DNA of 9,172 nucleotides, from NCBI GenBank assembly GCA_021300055.1, contig JAJTHU010000250.1, forward strand, positions 1 through 9,172. The letters run 5' to 3'. This document shows, piece by piece, positions 1 to 6,845 of the stretch. Made by a program: the position numbers and the translations under genes. The DNA comes from Nitrosomonadaceae bacterium (GTDB lineage: Bacteria; Pseudomonadota; Gammaproteobacteria; Burkholderiales; Usitatibacteraceae). The stretch's first letter is position 1, and every line of letters starts with the position of its first letter. The notes under the pieces were generated by a model. The model did no database searches. It saw only the letters and a program-made list of their open reading frames with translations, and was not told where the DNA came from.

Positions 1-68
1 CAACGGCGGTGCTCGAAGAGGCCTGCACGCGCATCCAGCGCGCCTGCGCCGCGCTGAAGCGACCCTAA
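1..68 (+). CDS. C-terminal end of an unidentified protein (5' partial)
   Basis: An open frame enters from the left edge (first full codon at 3) and ends at TAA 66-68, giving 21 residues. The tail contains LEEACTRIQRACAALKRP, which is amphipathic and helical with regularly spaced Arg and Ala. A closing helix of this kind is common in class I/II PLP-dependent aminotransferases, but also in many other proteins, so I do not assign a function. The gene is on the same strand as the glutamate dehydrogenase. It is separated from it by 148 bp that hold hairpins and a separate -10 box, so it probably belongs to a different transcript. The frame itself is supported only by its position before a terminator-like structure and by its codon composition. 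Confidence 0.4.
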   Translation, partial: TAVLEEACTRIQRACAALKRP

Positions 69-77
69 CGACACCAA

Positions 78-130
78 ATGCTGCTGGCGACATCAGCAGC
101 ATGGCTCCTGCGGGAGCGCATGTCGCTTTG
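78..130 (+). terminator. Overlapping hairpins after the upstream gene, possible terminator
   Basis: Two alternative structures share bases. The first is a perfect 9-bp stem, ATGCTGCTG (78-86) with CAGCAGCAT (94-102), around a 7-base loop. The second pairs that loop, GCGACAT (87-93), with ATGTCGC (120-126) and encloses a further stem, GCTCC (104-108) with GGAGC (113-117), around the loop TGCG. The second structure is followed by a short T run, TTTGTGTG. The location, 10 bases after the stop codon, suits a terminator for the upstream gene. The T tract is poor, so it could instead be a Rho-dependent end or a 3' stabilising structure. Confidence 0.4.
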
Positions 131-165
131 TGTGAACTGCGTGCCGCACTCACGAAGAGGAAAGA

Positions 166-193
166 GAGCCTCGCACTCTATAATGTGAGGCTC
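166..193 (+). promoter_or_regulatory. Candidate gdh promoter: consensus -10 box inside an inverted repeat
   Basis: TATAAT, an exact sigma-70 -10 hexamer, lies at 179-184, which is 32 bases before the dehydrogenase start. It sits in the 8-base centre of an inverted repeat: GAGCCTC-g-CAC (166-176, one extra G at 173) against GTGAGGCTC (185-193), nine pairs in all. There is no convincing -35 hexamer 16-18 bases upstream; that stretch is purine-rich (GAAGAGGAAA). A weak -35 combined with a palindrome over the -10 suits a regulated promoter, with a dimeric regulator bound there or a structured 5' leader. The regulator is unknown. Promoter identity is inferred from the hexamer and its position. Confidence 0.4.
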
Positions 194-216
194 AATTTCA
201 TTCGTGAGAAAGCACC

Positions 217-3200
217 ATGGTCGCCGCTCAAAAAGCTGCTCAGCCTACCGACTCGGTGATTGCCGAGATCAGCAAAGCGCTCCACAAGAACGCTGCTTCC
301 GCCACCGAAGTCGGATTCAACCAAGAACTCGTCGATAAATATCTCTCTGAGATCGACGACACAGACTTGCAATCGCGCTCAATCGATACCTGGGCGCGTA
401 TCGCCGCCAACCACTTGGCATTTGCACAAGAATTTCAATCCGGCGCGCCGAAGATGCGTATCTTCACGCCGCGCACGAGCGAGCATGGCTGGGAAGCGCC
501 CTGCACCGTTATCGAGTTCGTCAACGACGACATGCCCTTTCTGGTGGATTCGATCACCATGGAAGTCAATCGCCACGGCATCGCGATCCAGCAAATTGCA
601 CACCCGCTCTATGCGACCGAACGTGACGCCCACGGCAAACTCACACGCGTTGGGCTGCCCAAAGCGGGCGCGACGGTTGAATCGTGGATTCACGTTGAGA
701 TCGAACGCATTACCGATGCCAACCGCATCAAGGCACTCGGCGACGCTCTGGTCTCCGTGCTGTCCGATGTGCGTTCATGCGTGCAGGACTGGCCAAGCAT
801 GCGCCAGCGCGTTCAAGACATTCTCGGCGACATGGGCGGCGCGGCGAAGTCGGTGCCGTTGGCTGAAATCGATGAGGCGCGCGCATTCCTTGAGTGGGTC
901 GGCGACAACCACTTCACGTTCCTTGGCTATCGCGAATACGAACTCTCAAGCGTCGATGGTCGTGACGTACTCAAGATCGTACCGAAGTCCGGGCTTGGCG
1001 TGCTGCGCGAACCCCGCCTCGGCGGCGTATCGGCGAGCTTCTCTGAGTTGCCCGAGGCGCTGCGCAAACTGGCGCGCAGCCCGCAACTACTCATGCTCAC
1101 CAAGGCCAATACGCGTGCCACAGTACATCGTGCGGGCTACCTCGATTACATCGGCGTCAAGCGCTTTGACGCGGACGGCAAGGTGATTGGCGAACGGCGC
1201 TTTATTGGCCTCTACACGTCAAACAGCTACCACGGTGACCCCACCGAGATTCCGCTGCTGCGCAAGAAAATCGCCAACGTACTCAACCGCGCGGGCTATC
1301 CACCAGCGAGCCATGCGGGCAAGAACCTGCTGTCGATTCTCGACAACTATCCGCGCGATGAGCTGTTCCAGATTGGCGAAGAAGAGCTTTACCAAACAGC
1401 GATGGGCATTTTGCGTTTGGGCGAGCGCGCGCGCACCAAGCTGTTTTTGCGTCGCGACGCCTATGCACGCTTCTATTCGTGCCTCATCTACTTACCGCGT
1501 GAAAACTACAACACCGAAATTCGCGTCAAGCTACAAGACTTACTCAAGCGCCGCCTGAATGGCATCAGCGCTGAGTTCAACGTCCAACTCACCGAGTCCG
1601 TGCTGGCGCGCATCCATATGTTGGTGCGCACGCAACCAACCGAGCAGCCCAATCTCGACGTCGATGCGCTTGAGCGTGAAATCGTCGATTTGACGCGACG
1701 CTGGGAAGACGGTGTGTTCACTGAGGTTGCCGCCCATCTCGGCGAAGACGCCGCCAACGGCGCACGCCGCGAGTTTGTGCTGCCTTTCCCCGTCAGCTAC
1801 CGCGAGGAGACTTCAGTTGCGCAGGCGATCGCCGACTTCGCCGCGAGCCGCGCGCTCAGTGCCGAGCAGCCACTCAACGTGAGCCTGCGCCAAGACGAGG
1901 AGGCTGCTGGGGGCAACACGCTTCACCTGCGCGCCTTTCACCTCGGCGCGCCCATCAGTTTGTCGCACGCTTTACCCATGCTCGAAAACATGGGCGTGAA
2001 AGTCGCCAACGAGCGCGCCTACGCGATTGCTCGCGTTGATGCGCCAGCAATCTACATCCATGACTACACCCTGACCCGCGTCCACGTTGCTCAGCCATTC
2101 GAGGCGATTCGCGGCAAGTTTGAGCAAGCGTTCATGCATGTCTGGGCGCGTCGCGTAGAAAACGATGGTTTCAACCAACTGACGCTCGCGGCCAATCTGG
2201 CAGCCGATGAAGTCATCATTCTGCGCGCCTTGGCGAAGTATTTGAAACAGACGGGCTTTACGTTCAGCCAAAGCTATGTCGAACAAACGCTCGCCAGCCA
2301 TGCAGCGATCGCTGCACAGCTGACGGCGCTATTTCATGCGCGCTTTGACCCCTCGCGCACCGAAGACCGCGGCAACACCACGACGCAAATTGCGGCGCAC
2401 ATCGAATCGATGCTCGATGACGTCGCCAACGCTGACGAGGATCGCATCCTACGACGCTTCCTCGCTTTGATGCAGGCGGTCGTGCGCACGAACTTCTACC
2501 AGCGCAAAGGTTATGTCTCGTTCAAGATTCAGAGCGCCAGTGTGCCTGATCTACCCGAGCCTAAGCCACTGTTTGAGATCTTTGTGTACAGCCCGCGCAT
2601 GGAAGGTATCCACCTGCGCTTTGGCAAGGTGGCGCGCGGTGGCTTGCGTTGGTCCGACCGACAAGAAGACTTCCGCACGGAAGTGTTGGGGCTCGTGAAA
2701 GCGCAGCAGGTTAAGAACGCCGTGATCGTCCCCGTAGGCTCCAAGGGCGGCTTCGTCCTCAAAGCCGCCCCACCGGCGTCTGATCGCGATGCGTACATGC
2801 GCGAAGGCATCGAGTGCTACAAAACCTTCCTGCGCGGCATGCTCGACGTCACTGACAATTTGGTCAAGGGTAAGATTGTGCCGCCCAAGAACGTGGTGCG
2901 TCACGATGCCGACGATCCGTACCTCGTCGTTGCCGCAGACAAAGGTACCGCAACGTTCTCGGACTACGCCAACGCTATTTCTGCTGAATATGGTCACTGG
3001 CTTAGCGATGCGTTTGCTTCCGGTGGCTCGGCAGGCTACGACCACAAGAAAATGGGCATTACGGCCAAGGGCGCGTGGGAGAGCGTGAAGCGCCACTTCC
3101 GCGAGCTCGGCGTGAATACGCAGACGACAGACTTCACTGTTGTGGGCATCGGCGACATGTCCGGCGACGTGTTCGGCAACGGCATGTTGCTGTCTGAGCA

Positions 3201-5031
3201 CATTCGCTTGGTTGCCGCGTTTGACCACCGCCACATCTTCGTCGATCCCGACCCCGTCGCGGCGACGAGTTTCAAAGAGCGCCAACGCATGTTCGCGCTG
3301 CCGCGTTCATCTTGGGACGACTACGAAAAGAAACTGATTTCCAAAGGCGGCGGTGTTTTCTCGCGCGGCGCCAAGGCGATTGAACTCACGCCAGAAATGA
3401 AGCGCGCGCTTGGCATTGATGCCGAGTTGAAGTCCATGACGCCCGTCGAACTCATGCGTGCCATCCTCAAGGCGCCGGTCGATCTTTGGTACAACGGCGG
3501 CATTGGCACCTACATCAAGGCGAGCACGCAAAGCCATCAGGAAGTCGGCGACAAAGCGACCGATGCCATTCGTATCAACGGCAATGAGCTGCGCTGCAAA
3601 GTGGTCGCCGAGGGCGGTAACTTGGGCGCAACGCAGTTGGGTCGCGTTGAAGCGGCTCAATGTGGCGTACGCATCTGCACCGATGCCATCGACAACTCGG
3701 CAGGTGTTGATTGTTCCGACCACGAAGTCAACATCAAAATTCTCTTGGGCGCAGCCAGCGACGCCGGACTGCTCAGTGCTGAAGAACGCGAGCCTCTGCT
3801 CGCGGCGATGACCGAGGAAGTCGGGCAGTTGGTATTGCAGGACAACTACTTCCAGACGCAATCGCTTTCTGTTTCGGGCGTCCGCGGTGAAAAGCTCCTC
3901 GATGCCCAAGCGCGCTTTATGCGCCACCTCGAGAAAGCCGGACGCCTCAACCGCCGCGTTGAGTTCTTGCCCGACGAGGACGAACTCAAGCGTCGCCGCG
4001 AGAAAAAGCTCGGGCTTACCGCGCCAGAGCGTGCCGTGCTGCTCGCTTACAGCAAGATGGAGTTATTCGACGAATTGCTCGCTAACGATCTCATCGATGA
4101 CGCATATGTCGCGCAAGTGTTGGTCAGCTACTTCCCAACGGCCTTGCGCACGCCCTTTGCCTCAGTCATGCCGAACCACCCGCTCAAGCGCGAGATCATC
4201 GCGACCGTAGTGGCCAACACCACGATCAACCGAACCGGTAGCGTGTTCGTCCACCGCATGCGCGAAGAAACCGGTGCGAGCGCCAATGAGGTCGTGCGAA
4301 GCTTCATTTTGGCGCGCGACATCTTCGGGCTTGACGCAACATGGGATGCGATTGATCGACTCGATAACGTCGTGCCTGCCTCGGTGCAGAACGACATGCT
4401 GATCGAGCTGGGCCGCTTGGTGCTGCGCGCCTGTTTGTGGTTCCTCCGCCGCCGCGCTGAGAAACTCCCGATCGCCGAGGTATTGGCATTGTTTGCACCT
4501 GGCGTCAGCACACTATCCTCGCGCCTCACCGACTTGCTGTCTGCCGATGACCTGTCGTCGCTACGCAGTCAGCAACAGCACTTGGTGACGCAAGGCGTGC
4601 CTGAATCCGTGGCAAGCGCCGTCGCACACGCCGATTCGATGTACTCGGTACTGGACATTGTCGAGGTCTCGACGCAGTTGCAGCGCCCAGTCGAATTCGC
4701 CGCAGGGGTTTACCACGCGTTGGTCGGGCGTCTTGCGTTGCGTTGGGTCGCACGCCAAGTTAGCAGCTTGCCGACCGATTCGCACTGGCAGGCGCTGGCA
4801 CGCGCGGCCATGCGAGACGACCTCGCCAACTTGCAGCGCCACTTGACCGAGAGCGTCATGCGCCTGTCGCCACAGGCCCGCAATGCGGACGAGGCAGTCG
4901 CCACGTGGGAACGCCATCATGCAAAAGCACTCGCGCGTATGCAAGAGGTGATGGATGACCTCAAGCTTGCCAGCGATGTCGATTTGGCGATGCTGTCGGT
5001 GCTGCTGCGTGAACTTCGCGTGCTAACCTGA
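217..5031 (+). CDS. gdhB: NAD-specific glutamate dehydrogenase, large 180-kDa class
   Basis: This enzyme catalyses NAD-dependent oxidative deamination of L-glutamate to 2-oxoglutarate and ammonium in the cytoplasm, usually for glutamate or arginine catabolism. At 1604 residues it has full length for the family (about 1600-1650). The N-terminal half carries ACT-like regulatory regions, for example FVNDDMPFLVDSI at 101-113 and a second around residues 410-470. The catalytic domain spans about 800-1200. It shows ARGGLRWSDR near 807-815 and the Lys-containing PVGSKGG at 839-845. The nucleotide-binding GIGDMSGDVFGNG starts at 977, WYNGGIGTY at 1091-1099, AEGGNLGAT at 1131-1139 and TDAIDNSAGVDCSDHEVN at 1155-1172. 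The remaining C-terminal part is the helical domain typical of the class. The ATG at 217 is the earliest possible start because an in-frame TGA lies at 205-207; the Shine-Dalgarno (GAGAAAG) is weak. The gene is intact, with no frameshift. dsbB follows after 11 bases. Confidence 0.97.
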   Translation: MVAAQKAAQPTDSVIAEISKALHKNAASATEVGFNQELVDKYLSEIDDTDLQSRSIDTWARIAANHLAFAQEFQSGAPKMRIFTPRTSEHGWEAPCTVIEFVNDDMPFLVDSITMEVNRHGIAIQQIAHPLYATERDAHGKLTRVGLPKAGATVESWIHVEIERITDANRIKALGDALVSVLSDVRSCVQDWPSMRQRVQDILGDMGGAAKSVPLAEIDEARAFLEWVGDNHFTFLGYREYELSSVDGRDVLKIVPKSGLGVLREPRLGGVSASFSELPEALRKLARSPQLLMLTKANTRATVHRAGYLDYIGVKRFDADGKVIGERRFIGLYTSNSYHGDPTEIPLLRKKIANVLNRAGYPPASHAGKNLLSILDNYPRDELFQIGEEELYQTAMGILRLGERARTKLFLRRDAYARFYSCLIYLPRENYNTEIRVKLQDLLKRRLNGISAEFNVQLTESVLARIHMLVRTQPTEQPNLDVDALEREIVDLTRRWEDGVFTEVAAHLGEDAANGARREFVLPFPVSYREETSVAQAIADFAASRALSAEQPLNVSLRQDEEAAGGNTLHLRAFHLGAPISLSHALPMLENMGVKVANERAYAIARVDAPAIYIHDYTLTRVHVAQPFEAIRGKFEQAFMHVWARRVENDGFNQLTLAANLAADEVIILRALAKYLKQTGFTFSQSYVEQTLASHAAIAAQLTALFHARFDPSRTEDRGNTTTQIAAHIESMLDDVANADEDRILRRFLALMQAVVRTNFYQRKGYVSFKIQSASVPDLPEPKPLFEIFVYSPRMEGIHLRFGKVARGGLRWSDRQEDFRTEVLGLVKAQQVKNAVIVPVGSKGGFVLKAAPPASDRDAYMREGIECYKTFLRGMLDVTDNLVKGKIVPPKNVVRHDADDPYLVVAADKGTATFSDYANAISAEYGHWLSDAFASGGSAGYDHKKMGITAKGAWESVKRHFRELGVNTQTTDFTVVGIGDMSGDVFGNGMLLSEHIRLVAAFDHRHIFVDPDPVAATSFKERQRMFALPRSSWDDYEKKLISKGGGVFSRGAKAIELTPEMKRALGIDAELKSMTPVELMRAILKAPVDLWYNGGIGTYIKASTQSHQEVGDKATDAIRINGNELRCKVVAEGGNLGATQLGRVEAAQCGVRICTDAIDNSAGVDCSDHEVNIKILLGAASDAGLLSAEEREPLLAAMTEEVGQLVLQDNYFQTQSLSVSGVRGEKLLDAQARFMRHLEKAGRLNRRVEFLPDEDELKRRREKKLGLTAPERAVLLAYSKMELFDELLANDLIDDAYVAQVLVSYFPTALRTPFASVMPNHPLKREIIATVVANTTINRTGSVFVHRMREETGASANEVVRSFILARDIFGLDATWDAIDRLDNVVPASVQNDMLIELGRLVLRACLWFLRRRAEKLPIAEVLALFAPGVSTLSSRLTDLLSADDLSSLRSQQQHLVTQGVPESVASAVAHADSMYSVLDIVEVSTQLQRPVEFAAGVYHALVGRLALRWVARQVSSLPTDSHWQALARAAMRDDLANLQRHLTESVMRLSPQARNADEAVATWERHHAKALARMQEVMDDLKLASDVDLAMLSVLLRELRVLT
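2301..2316. repeat. Perfect 16-bp palindrome inside the dehydrogenase gene
   Basis: TGCAGCGATCGCTGCA reads the same on both strands and contains GCGATCGC. It lies within coding sequence, where it specifies part of an Ala-rich stretch (HAAIAAQ). A role as a protein-binding or methylation site is possible, but codon content alone may explain it. Confidence 0.5.
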
Positions 5032-5042
5032 ATCTGAAGACG

Positions 5043-5537
5043 ATGCTGCCGTTATCAACACTGTCGCTCCGCTCGTTCCTTGCTGCCACCGCTGCGTTTT
5101 GCGTCGGCTTGTTGCTGTACGCCGCCTACCTGCAGCACGGCCCGCAGTTCCAGCAACCCTGCCCGCTGTGCGTGCTGCAGCGCTACGTTTACATCGCCAT
5201 CGCGCTCATCGCGGCGGTAGGCGCGTGGCGCAATCACTATGGGTATGCGGTGGGCGTTGCCGTCGTAGCGGGCGATGGTGCGCTGCTCGCGGGGTGGCAG
5301 GTCGCCAAAGGCAGCACCATGACCGCATGCCAAGCAGATCCGATCGGGCAATTCGTTAATGGCTTGCCCACCGCCGATTGGTTTCCACAGTACTTCTTTG
5401 CGAATGGTGGCTGCGCCGATCGCTATGACGCATTGGGGCTACCCGTGCCAGTGTGGTCGCTGTTGTGCTTTGCCGGCATCGCAATCGCGGCCGGATGGGT
5501 CGCTTGGCAGCAGCATCGCCTGAAAGCAAAACCCTAG
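5043..5537 (+). CDS. dsbB: Disulfide bond formation protein B (DsbA-oxidising quinone reductase)
   Basis: DsbB is an inner-membrane protein that re-oxidises periplasmic DsbA and passes the electrons to ubiquinone or menaquinone. The 164-residue product has the expected four membrane segments (about 9-30, 44-61, 66-84 and 138-155). The first periplasmic loop has the CPLC redox pair (Cys40, Cys43), followed by the LQR motif with Arg47, equivalent to the quinone-interacting Arg of E. coli DsbB. The second loop carries the other cysteine pair, Cys96 (MTACQ) and Cys124 (NGGC), with a conserved-looking WFPQYFF segment between them. All four essential cysteines are present. The ATG follows the dehydrogenase stop by 11 bases and has only a weak, closely spaced GAAG as ribosome site, so translation may depend on coupling. 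A stem-loop follows at 5542-5583. Confidence 0.95.
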   Translation: MLPLSTLSLRSFLAATAAFCVGLLLYAAYLQHGPQFQQPCPLCVLQRYVYIAIALIAAVGAWRNHYGYAVGVAVVAGDGALLAGWQVAKGSTMTACQADPIGQFVNGLPTADWFPQYFFANGGCADRYDALGLPVPVWSLLCFAGIAIAAGWVAWQQHRLKAKP

Positions 5538-5541
5538 CGTT

Positions 5542-5603
5542 GGCGGGCGTTTTGGGGCATTTTCGTGCCTGGAAACGCCCGTCCCTTCTAGAGTTTCGTT
5601 TTT
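5542..5603 (+). terminator. Stem-loop and T-rich tract after dsbB
   Basis: GGCGGGCGTTT (5542-5552) pairs with AAACGCCCGTC (5573-5583) through eleven positions with one G-T wobble. Inside it, GGCA (5556-5559) pairs with TGCC (5566-5569) around TTTTCG. A T-rich tract (TTTCGTTTTT) lies at 5594-5603, about ten bases past the stem rather than directly after it, so termination may be imperfect. The location between convergent genes suits a transcription end for gdh-dsbB. Confidence 0.55.
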
Positions 5604-5607
5604 GATT

Positions 5608-5646
5608 TGACGCCTTTCGGCGCGTCGCTATGACGCCTTTCGGCGC
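5608..5646. repeat. Tandem pair of identical 16-bp hairpin repeats
   Basis: TGACGCCTTTCGGCGC occurs at 5608-5623 and again, identically, at 5631-5646 (period 23 bases). Each copy can fold as CGCC/GGCG. On the minus strand the loop is GAAA, a stable GNRA tetraloop. The pair lies just beyond the stop codon of the minus-strand TonB-like gene, so in that transcript it would form two 3' hairpins. There is no U tract on the minus strand after it. It may act as a 3' stabiliser or as a barrier between the convergent genes, or belong to a dispersed repeat family. Confidence 0.6.
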
Positions 5647-5652
5647 AGTTAG

Positions 5653-6528
5653 CTAGCCGAAAAACTCGCGCATCAAGAAGGCCTCAAGCCCTGCTGTGTC
5701 CTCCGGGCGTGCGGATAGTTGCACGACGCGACCCAGTCGGTGCGACTCCCAGTTGAAGTTGCCCGAATAGTGCGTGCGAATGAGTGCAATCATGCGGCGC
5801 ACGATGGCGAGCTCAACATCGCCGCCGACACCCGCATCGACTTCAATCAACTCCATCTTGGCGTTACTGCGGTCACCTTGCCAGCCGCGAAACGTAAACG
5901 ACGCGTAGCGGCTTCCCTTGCTTTGGATTTGGAACACACCACTCGTGCCCTCGCCTTGGCCGAGACCGCGCATGTTGCGGCGAAATGCGGCATCGGCCTT
6001 TTCAGCGGCGGTGGCGACACGCTCACCCGCGCGCGCTGCGGCATTTTGCTGCGCGTAGTAGTTCTCTTCTGCTTGGCGTTGCGCGCGGCGCGCTTCTAAT
6101 GCTGCGGCGAAGTCGAGCGGCGGCGCGGCGGTCTGCGGTTCACGCGTCGGCTCGGGCGGCTTAGGCGGCACGTACACCGGCGGCATTGAACTCGATGGCT
6201 TGCTCGAGGCAATCACGGTTCGTTGCGGCTGCGGCTTCACGGGCTCGGGCGTCGGCGGACGCTGTGCAAGAGGCAGAGGCAACAGCGTGACCTTCAGCGG
6301 GCCTGTGGTCTGCGTCATGGTGCTGTCGTCCTGCTGAATTTTCGGCAACAACATAATGAGCGCCGCGTGAAATCCGACCGACAGCACGGCGACGATCCAG
6401 ATATTGCGCGTTGAGCGCCGCGGACGCAAACGCCAATCGTGCAAGTCCTCAGTGCTGAGCACGTTGCCACGTGGCGTGGGCATCAACACGTTGCTAAGCA
6501 AAGAGACGTCAGAAGCTGCGGATTTCAT
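5653..6528 (-). CDS. TonB-like energy-transducer-type membrane protein with atypical C-terminal domain
   Basis: The 291-residue product has a basic cytoplasmic N-terminus (RLRPRRSTRN, 33-42) and a single membrane segment at about 43-61 that contains SVGFH (Ser50, His54). This matches the SxxxH motif through which TonB couples to ExbB-ExbD. A Pro-rich periplasmic stretch (about 84-137, with PEPVKPQP) and an Ala/Gln/Arg/Glu-rich probable helix (138-185, TolA-like) follow. The C-terminal domain (about 195-291) includes FRGWQGD, ELAIVRRMIALI and NWESHRLGR and ends MREFFG. It does not resemble the usual TonB C-terminal fold, and I believe it is a conserved but uncharacterised domain in betaproteobacteria (from memory, unchecked). 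The ATG at 6528 is the first possible start after an in-frame TGA at 6570-6568; no good Shine-Dalgarno is visible, and Met16 is an alternative. No exbB, exbD or receptor gene is adjacent. The energy-transducer role is inference. Confidence 0.8.
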   Translation of the reverse strand: MKSAASDVSLLSNVLMPTPRGNVLSTEDLHDWRLRPRRSTRNIWIVAVLSVGFHAALIMLLPKIQQDDSTMTQTTGPLKVTLLPLPLAQRPPTPEPVKPQPQRTVIASSKPSSSMPPVYVPPKPPEPTREPQTAAPPLDFAAALEARRAQRQAEENYYAQQNAAARAGERVATAAEKADAAFRRNMRGLGQGEGTSGVFQIQSKGSRYASFTFRGWQGDRSNAKMELIEVDAGVGGDVELAIVRRMIALIRTHYSGNFNWESHRLGRVVQLSARPEDTAGLEAFLMREFFG

Positions 6529-6845
6529 TGCATCGATGGCAGAAGCATTTTGCTGACGCCTAGTGCGTCATGACGACCGGCTGCGTGAGCCTACGTTGGC
6601 GAAGACACGGCAACCGCGTCAAGAAACGACTAGAGGGGTCGTCAGTTCTGGGCGCGGCTTGCGTCGTGGAATCCCACTAGACCGCGACCGTTGGTGAATA
6701 CGCATCAAGTATAGACCAGCCCCCTACGCTTCCCGGTTGAGGCCCAGCCCGCAACGGGCGCGTCAAGATACAATGCGGCAACAAAAAGCGGTCGCCACGA
6801 CGACCAGCCTTCCCTCAATCACGCCGCCCAAAACAATCCTAACTC
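6529..6845. other. Divergent intergenic region between the TonB-like gene and the symporter
   Basis: These 317 bases hold no supportable gene. Visible elements are a palindrome cluster at 6554-6575 (listed separately), a 5-bp inverted repeat ACGAC (6626-6630) with GTCGT (6638-6642), and a small hairpin GCCCG-CAA-CGGGC (6747-6759). For the symporter, TACAAT (6769-6774) and TATAGA (6710-6715) are possible -10 boxes, but neither has a good -35 at 16-18 bases. On the minus strand, TTGACG (6622-6617) resembles a -35 box without a matching -10. Promoters for both genes must lie here or beyond, but I cannot place them firmly. Confidence 0.5.
6554..6575. promoter_or_regulatory. Nested palindromes upstream of the TonB-like gene, possible operator
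   Basis: TGACGC (6554-6559) and GCGTCA (6565-6570) form an inverted repeat with a 5-base centre, and the right arm overlaps a perfect 10-bp palindrome, CGTCATGACG (6566-6575). TGACG therefore occurs three times in alternating orientation within 22 bases, 26-47 bases upstream of the minus-strand start codon. This is what a dimeric regulator site can look like, but no specific family is recognised. Confidence 0.3.

Noticed and set aside
260..1186. 308-codon plus-strand open frame overlapping the N-terminal part of gdh
   Set aside because: The translation is Ser/Arg/Ala-rich low-complexity sequence in a shifted frame of a clearly real gene.
2551..3285. Long minus-strand open frame (244 codons) opposite the glutamate dehydrogenase
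   Set aside because: It is antisense to the conserved catalytic domain, has no recognisable domain, and is the kind of open frame expected opposite a GC-rich coding region.
6687..6715. TTGGTG plus TATAGA as a sigma-70 promoter for the symporter
   Set aside because: The spacer is only 13 bases, too short for a working -35/-10 pair; TATAGA is kept only as a possible -10.
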